A stretch of DNA of 8,144 bases from Pseudomonadota bacterium. Its GTDB lineage: Bacteria > Pseudomonadota > Alphaproteobacteria > Sphingomonadales > Sphingomonadaceae. Numbering within the stretch: the first letter of the stretch is position 1; every line of letters begins with the position of its first letter. The notes under the pieces are model-generated. The model was not told where the DNA came from and searched no databases. It worked only from the letters and a program-made list of their open reading frames with translations. The stretch is taken from NCBI GenBank assembly GCA_023390675.1, contig JAEWCK010000105.1, positions 1-8,144 of the forward strand, in the 5' to 3' direction. Below, piece after piece: positions 1 through 5,747 of this stretch. The translations under genes and the position numbers were made by a program.

Positions 1-2058
1 CCGCGGGCCACCCCCCCGGGCCGCCGGCGCGGGGGCGGACGCTACGCCATTGCGATCGAGCAGCGCGATAGGCTCGCCGACGACGAGCGCCGCCTCGCGG
101 GCGAGGTCTCGTCGCTGCGAGACGCACTGGACGAGCGTGGCACGGCGCAGCGGCGGCTGGCCGAACTGGAATGCGCCGATGCGCGGGCAGCCCGTCGCGA
201 GGCGATCGACGCCGCAGAGGGAAAGGCGGCAACAGCGCGCGCCCAGGCGGATCGCCTCAGGACGGCGGAGGCCGAACTGGCTCTCGCGCTTGAACGGCAG
301 AAGGTGGCCCAGCGCGACCACAGTCAGTTCGTCGCTGCGCTGGAGGACGCGCGACGCGTCGAGGAGGAGGGCGCGGAGTTGAATCGACGCCGCGAGATCG
401 CCGTTGAGCGCCGTAATACAGCGACCGAGACGATCGGACGGGCGCAAGTCGCGGCCGACGTGGCCGAGGCGGAAGCCGCCGCCGCGCGCGAACTGCTCGA
501 CCGGCTCGACGCAGCCGATCGGGCGCGGGCAGCGGGGGAGCGGCGTGCAGCGCAACGGGATTTGCTCGAACGCGCGGAGGCGATCCGCGGCATGATCGAG
601 ATGGGCGAGGCGCAGCTCGCTCTGATGCGATTGCCGGAAGGCGCGGTCGACGAGCTCGCCGAACTGGACGTCGAGACCGCGCGCATCCGCGCCATCCAGG
701 AGGCCGCGCGGCCTTCCGTCACGGTCGCATACGAGAGGAACGCTACGGGCCGCGTGACTATGGGTGGCACCGAACTGGCAGACGGGGAGGAGCGCGGCTA
801 TGACGGCCATGCCCAGCTCACCGCGCCTGGTCTGGGCACGATCACGCTACGATCGAACGCCGCGGAAAACGACGACGGACGCCTTGCCTCGGTCGAGGAG
901 AGGCGGCGCGCCCTGCTCGGGTCGATGGGGGTCGCAGACCTGACAGCGGCCCGCGCCCAGCAGGTGCGGGTCCAAGGCATTGAGGCACAGGTCGGAGAGG
1001 GCCGCGCCCAACTTGCCGTTCTGGCCCCGGATGGACTGGAAACGCTCCGCGAGGCGGTCGCGACACTTGAGGAAAACGAGCCGCTGCCGGCCGAGCCGGA
1101 AGTGGAGCCCGAGAAGACGCGCCTTGGCCTGGAGGACGCCGAACGGCGCAGGCGCGACGCCATGAATGAGGCCCGCGCTGCGGAGCCGGTGCGCGACCAG
1201 GCCCAGGAGGCGTTCGTCGCGGTGGAAACGGCGCTCGCCGAGCTCCGCGCCCGCGAGCAGCATATCGTCGCGATCCTGGGAGCTAATGACGGGCGCGATC
1301 AGCGTAACGCGGAACTCAAGGACGGGCTCGCGCAGCGCGACGCCGCGCTCGCCGACGCGCAGCGCGAGCTGGACGGGCAACGCGCAGATGCCCTCGACCT
1401 TGAGACGACGGAGGCGGCGTTGCGCCGGGTCTGCTCGGTCGAACAGGCCGCCGAGACCGAGATTCAGCAGCTCCGCGAGAAGCTGGCCGGTCTGAACGCC
1501 CGCATCACGGCTCAGTCCGACGAGGCGGTGGAGGAGGACTGGCGCGAGGCTGTGGAGGCGCTAGCGGCCGCCGAAGCAAAGGTCGCCGCGTTTGAGCGCG
1601 AGGTGGCGATCCTCTCGCGCCTGACCCATGCGTTGGAGGCGGCCAGATCGGAGGCGCGCGAGCTGTACCTGACGCCTGTAATGAAGGAGCTTCGCCCGCT
1701 TCTGGGGCTACTGTTCGACGACGTGGAAATCACGTTCGACGACAGGTCGCTGCTGCCACGGACAATCGTGCGCGGCGGGCTCGAGGAGGACGTCGACCGG
1801 TTGAGCGGCGGCATGCGCGAGCAGCTGTCGGTCCTGACCCGACTGGCGTTCGCCCGCCTGCTCGCGCGAGACGGGCGACCGGCGCCGGTGATACTCGACG
1901 ACGCGCTCGTCTATTCCGACGACGACCGCATCGAACGGATGTTCGACGCCCTCCACCGTCAGGCGCGCGACCAGCAGATCATCGTCTTCTCGTGCCGCCA
2001 GCGCGCGTTCCAGAAACTCGGGGGCAACGTGCTCCAGATGCTGGAGTGGCAGCCCTGA
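1..2058 (+). CDS. SMC/Rad50/YhaN-like coiled-coil ATPase, C-terminal part (5' partial)
   Basis: The reading frame is open from base 1 to the TGA at 2056-2058, giving 685 codons with no N-terminus, so the Walker A lobe lies outside the window. Most of the protein is Ala/Glu/Arg-rich coiled coil. Near codons 237-290 (nt 709-870) it is interrupted by a Gly/Thr/Val-rich, probably beta-stranded insert in place of a Cys-x-x-Cys zinc hook. The C-terminal ABC lobe is clear: signature LSGGMREQ at nt 1801-1824, Walker B PVILDDAL from nt 1885 followed by a YSDDD D-loop-like segment, and a terminal strand IIVFSCRQR where many relatives carry the switch histidine. This matches COG4717-like (YhaN) ATPases, which resemble SbcC/Rad50 and often pair with a metallophosphoesterase nuclease. 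A role in DNA-end processing or defence is inferred; partner genes are not visible. The first 15 codons are Pro/Gly/Arg-rich and do not fit the coiled coil that follows. Confidence 0.8.
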   Translation, partial: PRATPPGRRRGGGRYAIAIEQRDRLADDERRLAGEVSSLRDALDERGTAQRRLAELECADARAARREAIDAAEGKAATARAQADRLRTAEAELALALERQKVAQRDHSQFVAALEDARRVEEEGAELNRRREIAVERRNTATETIGRAQVAADVAEAEAAAARELLDRLDAADRARAAGERRAAQRDLLERAEAIRGMIEMGEAQLALMRLPEGAVDELAELDVETARIRAIQEAARPSVTVAYERNATGRVTMGGTELADGEERGYDGHAQLTAPGLGTITLRSNAAENDDGRLASVEERRRALLGSMGVADLTAARAQQVRVQGIEAQVGEGRAQLAVLAPDGLETLREAVATLEENEPLPAEPEVEPEKTRLGLEDAERRRRDAMNEARAAEPVRDQAQEAFVAVETALAELRAREQHIVAILGANDGRDQRNAELKDGLAQRDAALADAQRELDGQRADALDLETTEAALRRVCSVEQAAETEIQQLREKLAGLNARITAQSDEAVEEDWREAVEALAAAEAKVAAFEREVAILSRLTHALEAARSEARELYLTPVMKELRPLLGLLFDDVEITFDDRSLLPRTIVRGGLEEDVDRLSGGMREQLSVLTRLAFARLLARDGRPAPVILDDALVYSDDDRIERMFDALHRQARDQQIIVFSCRQRAFQKLGGNVLQMLEWQP

Positions 2059-2066
2059 AGGTCGTG

Positions 2067-2097
2067 CGCTAGGAAGACACCGGCGAAGAACCTAGCG
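2067..2097 (+). terminator. Weak candidate transcription-end hairpin after the ATPase gene
   Basis: A perfect 7-bp inverted repeat (CGCTAGG and CCTAGCG) lies 8 bases after the ATPase stop codon, with a 17-base loop. No T-run follows, so a classical intrinsic terminator is unlikely. It is recorded because of its position only. Confidence 0.2.
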
Positions 2098-2311
2098 ATG
2101 TCCTTTGGAGAAACGGCCGCTTTACGGAGCGATCGCGTCCATCGCGAATGACCATAATTTGGGCGCTAAGCCGTCCGGCGATGAAGGGCGGACGTAACAC
2201 GCTCGGCCATGAGCGAATTAACGATCGCGGACTAAAAATCTAAATTCGCGAGCGTACTTATTGTTTTCAATCAGAATTTCGTGAACGAGCTGCGTCCTAC
2301 CCTAGCCCCTA

Positions 2312-2330
2312 CAATGGCATTTTGCCATTG
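2312..2330. repeat. Perfect 8-bp hairpin with TTT loop
   Basis: CAATGGCA and TGCCATTG form a perfect 8-bp stem around a 3-base loop. Neither strand has a T-run directly after it, so it is not a textbook terminator. It may be a protein-binding palindrome or a structured RNA element; the function is unknown. Confidence 0.5.
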
Positions 2331-2345
2331 AACCCGCAAAAATCT

Positions 2346-2399
2346 TTGATTTTAACTCACGTCGTAACGCCCCTTTCGGGTGTTAGGTCATTGATTTTA
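2346..2399. repeat. Direct repeat TTGATTTTA, two copies flanking a hairpin
   Basis: The 9-mer TTGATTTTA occurs at 2346-2354 and again at 2391-2399, 45 bases apart. Between the copies lies a 7-pair hairpin (2366-2384, AACGCCC pairing with GGGTGTT, including one G-T pair). The second copy ends 9 bases before the CCA end of the tRNA-Thr fragment. Short direct repeats near an attachment core can be integrase arm-type sites. That is a guess from position; nine bases twice is weak evidence alone. Confidence 0.35.
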
Positions 2400-2408
2400 C
2401 AAGGATTC

Positions 2409-2453
2409 TGGTGCTGCCGGTGAGGATTGAACTCACGACCTCAGCCTTACCAA
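2409..2453 (-). pseudogene. tRNA-Thr(GGT) 3'-half remnant, possible attachment site
   Basis: Read on the minus strand, this is the 3' half of a tRNA. It has a loop with anticodon GGT followed by AA, the 3' anticodon strand GGCTG, variable loop AGGTC, a T-arm with a perfect GTGAG/CTCAC stem around TTCAATC, acceptor strand CGGCAGC, discriminator A and encoded CCA (2409-2411). It resembles alphaproteobacterial tRNA-Thr(GGT) as I remember it. The matching 5' half (D-arm, GCTGCCG acceptor strand, 5' anticodon strand CAGCC) is absent: bases upstream of the anticodon loop pair poorly and no D-arm sequence follows. Tyrosine integrases commonly use such 3' halves as attachment cores. In canonical geometry the displaced 3' fragment sits at the end of an element lying toward higher coordinates, but that side is core DNA here. 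A secondary-site integration, a deletion that removed the 5' half, or a simple pseudo-tRNA all remain possible. Confidence 0.7.
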
Positions 2454-2587
2454 AGTTATATCCATCGTCGTAATCATCATCCCGATCAGCTTTGGTTGAC
2501 TCAACGGCCGTTCGGTAGACCAGGATCTAGATCACAAAGGCGGGCCAAAGGGTGGGTCAGGAGCTGGACCAACTTGGCTCCGGCTCA

Positions 2588-2616
2588 CCTAAATCGTACG
2601 AAATCGTAGATTTAGG
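2588..2616 (-). other. Strong hairpin downstream of tRNA-Leu
   Basis: CCTAAATC (2588-2595) pairs with GATTTAGG (2609-2616), and TACG (2597-2600) pairs with CGTA (2605-2608). This gives 12 base pairs with a single bulged base (2596) and a 4-base loop. An outer CCGGC/GCCGG pair (2580-2584 with 2622-2626) can extend it across an internal loop. It starts 18 bases beyond the encoded CCA of tRNA-Leu. It could end or protect the tRNA transcript, but no T-run follows on the minus strand. It could equally be a recombinase or regulator site. Confidence 0.45.
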
Positions 2617-2634
2617 CTATTGCCGGATACATAC

Positions 2635-2721
2635 TGGTGCGGTCGAGAAGACTCGAACTTCCACGGCCTTTCGGCCACAACGACCTCAACGTTGCGCGTC
2701 TACCAGTTCCGCCACGACCGC
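2635..2721 (-). tRNA. tRNA-Leu(GAG)
   Basis: The minus strand folds as a complete class II tRNA of 87 bases including the encoded CCA (2635-2637). The acceptor stem is GCGGTCG paired with CGACCGC, the D-loop region contains the GGTAGACGC block typical of leucine tRNAs, the anticodon stem is CAACG/CGTTG around loop TTGAGGT (anticodon GAG), the long variable arm is GGCC-GAAA-GGCC, and the T-loop is TTCGAGT. It decodes CUC/CUU leucine codons. The gene appears intact and is transcribed away from the MATE gene. Its 3' end faces the AT-rich, possibly acquired DNA at 2059-2634, the usual side for tRNA-targeted islands, but I see no second copy of its 3' end in the window. Confidence 0.96.
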
Positions 2722-2768
2722 ACGTGAATTCCCGCCGGACGAGCGCCGGCTGGCTGGTAAGGCGGGTG

Positions 2769-2797
2769 CCCCTAGCAACGCCGTCCGGACATTGCAA
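2769..2797 (-). promoter_or_regulatory. Candidate sigma70-type promoter of tRNA-Leu
   Basis: On the minus strand a -35-like TTGCAA (2792-2797) is followed after 16-17 bases by GCTAGGGG (-10 region, about 2769-2776). The expected start would lie roughly 40 bases before the tRNA 5' end at 2721. TTG-type -35 boxes with a GC-rich -10 ending in a G-run fit my recollection of alphaproteobacterial stable-RNA promoters. This is pattern recognition only. Confidence 0.4.
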
Positions 2798-2852
2798 GCG
2801 ATTCACCCGCGCGCTTTCGCCGCCGGCCAACTATCCGTAAAGCCGCCTTCCC

Positions 2853-4211
2853 ATGCGCCCCTCGCCCGCCCTTTCCGCCGAGACGCGGCGCATCCTCGCG
2901 CTCGCCTGGCCGGTGATGCTGACCAGCCTCAACTGGACGGTCCTGCACGTGACCGATGTGGTGGTGGTCGGCTTCGCAGGCACCGGGCAGGTCGCCGCGC
3001 TGGGCGCGAGCCGCTCGCTGACCTTTCCGGGGATCGTGATGGGGCTCGGCGCGCTTTCGGGCGTGCTCGTCCATGTCTCGCGCGCCGACGGGGCGAAAGA
3101 CCTGCGCGAGACCGGGCGCGTATTCCACCAGGGGCTGATCCTCGCGCTCGTGCTGGGGCTGATCAGCGGGCTGGCGCTGCTGCTCTCTCCCGAGCCGATG
3201 CTGCTCGGGCTGGGCGTCGCGCCCGAGATCGCCCCCGCCGCGGCCGATGTCGTGCGCGTGATGGCCTTCGCCTATCCGTGCCAGCTGGTGATCGTGACGG
3301 CGAGCTTCTTCCTCGAAGGCGTCAGCCGTCCGCGGCGCGTGACCATGGTCAACCTCGCGATCCTGCCCGCGAACGCGCTGCTCGCCTGGGCGCTCGCCAC
3401 CGGTGCGCTCGGCCTGCCGGCGCTCGGCGCAGTGGGCGCCGCGCTGGCGACGGCGATCGCGTCGGCGCTGGGCGCGATCGGCATGCTCGTCGCGGCCTGG
3501 ACGCTGCCCCGCGCGCGGACGCGCGGTGTGCACGACCTTCGAGACCTTCGGACTCGAGAAGCGCTCAACGGCGCATCGAGACTCGCGCGGTTCGGACTGG
3601 TGCCGGCGATCGCGTCGGGGCTCGAGCTCGCCGGCTTCTCGATCCTGATCGCGCTCTCGACCCAGCTCGGCGAGGCCACCACCCATGCCTTCCAGATCGT
3701 CTTCTCGATCCACAACGTCACCTTCTCGGTCGCGCTCGGGCTCGGATCGGCGGCGGGCGTGCGCGCCGGCAATGCCGTGGGCGAAGGCGCTCCGCAGGCG
3801 GCAGCGTGGCGAACGGGGATTGCCGCGGCGCTCGCCGCCGCCGCGACCGCATCGCTGGCGTTGCTGATGATCCTCGCACCACAGCCCTTCATCGCGCTGT
3901 TTCCGGCGACGCGCGAAGTCCATGTCGAGGCGCTGGCGATGCTGCCGCTCTGGGCGCCCTTCATCCTGTTCGACGGCGTGCAGGTGGTGTTCGTCTATGC
4001 GCTGCGCTCGCTGGGCGATCAGGTGATCGCGGGCGTCAATTCGGTGCTCGCCTTCTTCCTTGTGACGGGCGGCCTCGGGCTCGGGCTCGTCCATGCCGGC
4101 TGGGGCGCATCCGGGCTCGTGCTCGCCTCGGGGACAGGAATGGTCGCCGCGGCCGCCCTGCACGGCGCACGACTGGCCTGGATCAGCCGCCGATTTCGCT
4201 CGCGAAGCTGA
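2853..4211 (+). CDS. MATE family efflux transporter (NorM/DinF-like)
   Basis: A 452-residue protein, normal length for the family, made of two homologous halves of six hydrophobic segments each. The halves begin near residue 14 (RILALAWPVMLTSLNW) and near residue 246 (RFGLVPAIASGLELAGF). MATE proteins export cationic drugs or metabolites across the inner membrane in exchange for Na+ or H+. The three acidic residues needed for coupling in Vibrio NorM (D36, E255, D371) have apparent counterparts at D35 (in HVTDVVVV), E258 (in SGLELAG) and D374 (in ILFDGVQVVF), so the protein is probably active. The substrate cannot be told. The start at 2853 puts the first helix at the usual distance from the N-terminus; only a weak ribosome site is visible. 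The gene is divergent from tRNA-Leu, and its last 29 bases overlap the convergent zinc-ribbon gene. Confidence 0.93.
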   Translation: MRPSPALSAETRRILALAWPVMLTSLNWTVLHVTDVVVVGFAGTGQVAALGASRSLTFPGIVMGLGALSGVLVHVSRADGAKDLRETGRVFHQGLILALVLGLISGLALLLSPEPMLLGLGVAPEIAPAAADVVRVMAFAYPCQLVIVTASFFLEGVSRPRRVTMVNLAILPANALLAWALATGALGLPALGAVGAALATAIASALGAIGMLVAAWTLPRARTRGVHDLRDLRTREALNGASRLARFGLVPAIASGLELAGFSILIALSTQLGEATTHAFQIVFSIHNVTFSVALGLGSAAGVRAGNAVGEGAPQAAAWRTGIAAALAAAATASLALLMILAPQPFIALFPATREVHVEALAMLPLWAPFILFDGVQVVFVYALRSLGDQVIAGVNSVLAFFLVTGGLGLGLVHAGWGASGLVLASGTGMVAAAALHGARLAWISRRFRSRS

Positions 4212-4914
4212 GTTGAACGACGCGTGCCGTCGCCGGCACGTCGAGCTTGGCGGAGTTGAACTCGATCGCCTGCCTGGGACTGAGCTCGCGCGACTGCGGC
4301 GTGATCCGCCATGAGTAGACGAGCCGGTCCTGCTGGTCGCGCAGCTCGACGCGGATATCGGGGACGTGCTGCTTGTCGACGGTGGGGTTCACCACCTTGC
4401 CCGAGACCGCGAACAGCTCGCTACCGTTGGTCATCGTGCGCAATTCCACATTCTTGTCGGTGAAGCGGAGCGGCGTCTCGGCCTCGCCCCCGATGCCGAG
4501 CCCCAATTGCGCGGCGATGCCGGGCGCGCCCGAATAGAGGATCGCACCGGTCCCGAGCAGCATCGAAAAGCCCGCGATGAACGCCGCGGCGGTCCAGCGC
4601 TTCGCCGGATTCTTGCGTGGCTTGAACGGCGGCTGGGGCGCGAACGGATCGTATTCGGGCGCGGGCGCCGCGGCGGCCGAGATCGAGGCATCGTCGAAGA
4701 CGCGCGGCGTGGCGGGCGCCTCGCGCCGAGGCTGCGGAGTGGGCGCGCTGACCGGCCCGTCCGAAGGCGCGGCGCGGGTCGCGAGATCGAGCACGACGGG
4801 GGCCTGGAACCAGCTATGCTTGCAGCTCGCACAGCGCACCGTCCGTCCGTCGGCGCCGATCGCGCTGTCCGGGACGAGGTACCGCGTGCGACACTGGCTG
4901 CATTCGAGGATCAT
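4183..4914 (-). CDS. MJ0042-type zinc-ribbon, single-pass membrane protein with DUF3426-like C-terminus
   Basis: A 243-residue protein. Residues 1-36 form an MJ0042-type zinc ribbon: C5-x2-C8 and C28-x2-C31, with the typical TRYxVPDSAIG and RCASCKHSWF segments. A Pro/Ala-rich linker (about 38-105) follows, then one membrane helix (about 107-127, preceded by the basic KPRKNPAKR), then a C-terminal domain (about 140-243) with VSGKVVNPT and a run ending in a GG. That domain resembles DUF3426, a beta-sandwich-like extracytoplasmic domain. The architecture suggests a cytoplasmic zinc ribbon tied to a periplasmic domain; the function is unknown. The ATG at 4912-4914 has an AAGAAG ribosome site six bases upstream. 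The gene is divergent from ftsE and overlaps the end of the MATE gene by 29 bases. Conserved placement next to ftsEX would hint at an envelope or division role, but that is inference. Confidence 0.85.
   Translation of the reverse strand: MILECSQCRTRYLVPDSAIGADGRTVRCASCKHSWFQAPVVLDLATRAAPSDGPVSAPTPQPRREAPATPRVFDDASISAAAAPAPEYDPFAPQPPFKPRKNPAKRWTAAAFIAGFSMLLGTGAILYSGAPGIAAQLGLGIGGEAETPLRFTDKNVELRTMTNGSELFAVSGKVVNPTVDKQHVPDIRVELRDQQDRLVYSWRITPQSRELSPRQAIEFNSAKLDVPATARVVQLSFASEIGG
4223..4240. terminator. GC-rich hairpin just after the MATE stop, inside the opposing gene
   Basis: CGTGCCG (4223-4229) and CGGCACG (4234-4240) form a perfect 7-bp stem with a 4-base loop, 11 bases past the MATE stop codon. 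It lies in the 3' coding end of the convergent zinc-ribbon gene and has no T-run. It may limit read-through or simply reflect GC-rich codons. Confidence 0.2.
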
Positions 4915-4944
4915 TCGGCGCTTCTTTCGGCCTTGAGTTGCCCG

Positions 4945-4973
4945 ATTCTAGACCTCTCGATTCGGCCAAACAA
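4945..4973 (-). promoter_or_regulatory. Candidate sigma70-type promoter of the zinc-ribbon gene
   Basis: Minus strand: TTGTTT (4968-4973), a 17-base spacer, then TAGAAT (4945-4950). The -10 matches the TATAAT consensus at five of six bases, the -35 matches TTGACA at three, and the spacing is ideal. A transcript would start around 4938, leaving a leader of about 25 bases with the AAGAAG ribosome site at 4921-4926. It lies in the 128-base divergent region before ftsE. I could not identify a convincing promoter for ftsE on the other strand. Confidence 0.45.
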
Positions 4974-5042
4974 GAGTCCCCGAAGCGTAACATGTGCACG
5001 ACGCTTGAGCGGGGATGGCCGCTGTGCGATGTGCTGCGGCAC

Positions 5043-5747
5043 ATGGCCAGCATCGTGCAATTCGAGAATGTCGGGCTGCGTTATGGGACGGGCGCGGAGA
5101 CGCTGTCGGACGTCAGCTTTTCGCTCAACACCGGCTCCTTCTATTTCCTTACCGGCCCCTCGGGGGCGGGCAAGACCTCCCTGCTCAAGCTCCTCTACCT
5201 GGCCAAGCGGCCGAGCCGGGGGGTGGTGCGGCTATTCGGCGAGGATGCGGGCATGCTGCCGCGCGCGCGGCTCCCGGGCTTCCGGCGGCGGATCGGGGTG
5301 GTGTTCCAGGACTTCCGTCTGGTCCCGCACCTCTCCGCCTATGACAATATCGCCCTGCCCCTGCGCGTCGCCGGCGTGCACGAGAACGATATAGAGGCGC
5401 CGGTGCGCGAGATGCTCGCCTGGGTGGGATTGACCGATCGCGGCAAGGCCAGGCCGCCGACGCTCTCGGGCGGCGAGCAGCAGCGCATCGCGATCGCGCG
5501 CGCGGTGATCGGCCGCCCCGAGATCCTCGTCGCCGACGAGCCGACCGGCAATGTAGATCCCGACATGGCCGAGCGGCTGCTCCATCTGTTCGACAGCCTC
5601 AACCGGCTCGGCACCACCGTCGTGGTGGCGACGCACGACTTCCATCTGCTCAACCGCATCCCCAACGCGCACATGATGCGGCTCGAGAAGGGCCGGCTCA
5701 ACGATCCCACCGGTGCGCTGCGCAATCCGCCGGGGGGCGGCGCATGA
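5043..5747 (+). CDS. ftsE: Cell division ATP-binding protein FtsE
   Basis: A 234-residue ABC ATPase, near the 220-235 expected for FtsE. In order: A-loop region VGLRYG (10-15), Walker A GPSGAGKTS (38-46), Q-loop VVFQDFRLVPHLSAYDN (Q89), signature LSGGEQQR (141-148), Walker B with catalytic glutamate ILVADEPTGNVD (E166), and switch histidine THDFHL (H198). With FtsX it forms the FtsEX complex, whose ATP cycle controls septal peptidoglycan hydrolysis through periplasmic partners (EnvC and amidases in E. coli; the partner here is unknown). I chose the ATG at 5043 because the family begins with a short segment like SIVQFENVGLRYG. In-frame ATGs at 4992 and 4938 would add a Cys/Pro-containing extension unlike FtsE. 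The stop overlaps the ftsX start by four bases (ATGA), indicating translational coupling. First gene of a four-gene operon. Confidence 0.96.
   Translation: MASIVQFENVGLRYGTGAETLSDVSFSLNTGSFYFLTGPSGAGKTSLLKLLYLAKRPSRGVVRLFGEDAGMLPRARLPGFRRRIGVVFQDFRLVPHLSAYDNIALPLRVAGVHENDIEAPVREMLAWVGLTDRGKARPPTLSGGEQQRIAIARAVIGRPEILVADEPTGNVDPDMAERLLHLFDSLNRLGTTVVVATHDFHLLNRIPNAHMMRLEKGRLNDPTGALRNPPGGGA

Larger units (their letters stand above)
2059..2634. other. Non-coding, AT-rich structured gap between the ATPase gene and tRNA-Leu
   Basis: I find no credible protein gene here; the short open frames run across tRNA sequence and resemble nothing. Hand counting gives 78 G+C in 180 bases for 2221-2400 (about 43%), whereas the flanking genes are strongly GC-rich. 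Visible structures, from left to right: inverted repeat CGCTAGG/CCTAGCG at 2067-2073 and 2091-2097; CGTCCG/CGGACG at 2172-2194; CGCTC/GAGCG at 2200-2215; GCGAATT/AATTCGC at 2213-2219 and 2243-2249; a perfect 8-bp hairpin at 2312-2330; AAAATC/GATTTT at 2339-2353; a hairpin at 2366-2384; the tRNA-Thr 3' half at 2409-2453; ACCAAAG/CTTTGGT at 2449-2455 and 2490-2496; GTTGA/TCAAC at 2495-2505; the palindrome GATCTAGATC at 2524-2533; and a long hairpin at 2588-2616. The composition and repeats look like a mobile-element end or a degraded intergenic region rather than a normal host spacer. That reading is inference. Confidence 0.6.

Noticed and set aside
2427..2609. Small open frame of 60 codons in the gap
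   Set aside because: It begins inside the tRNA-Thr remnant and has no ribosome site or family resemblance.
2454..2634. 5' half of the tRNA-Thr, possibly displaced by an intron
   Set aside because: I looked for a D-arm block and a GCTGCCG acceptor strand on the minus strand in this stretch and found neither; nothing resembles a group I intron core.
2059..2634. Displaced copy of the tRNA-Leu 3' end marking an island boundary
   Set aside because: The only similar stretch is the tRNA-Thr fragment, whose likeness to tRNA-Leu is limited to generic T-arm features.
2772..4163. Long minus-strand open frame opposite the MATE gene
   Set aside because: Rich in His, Arg, Glu and Gln with no recognisable motif; typical antisense frame of a GC-rich membrane protein gene.
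2552..4216. Long plus-strand open frame covering the MATE gene and tRNA-Leu
   Set aside because: It reads through the tRNA gene and gives an Arg/Ala-rich, non-family protein; it is a GC-rich alternate frame of the MATE gene.
4938..5042. Upstream in-frame starts for ftsE (4938, 4992)
   Set aside because: They add a segment unlike FtsE N-termini and cross the divergent promoter region; ATG 5043 gives the usual length.
4366..5394. Plus-strand open frame across the zinc-ribbon gene and the start of ftsE
   Set aside because: It crosses the divergent promoter region and two real genes in other frames; Arg/Gly-rich with no family resemblance.
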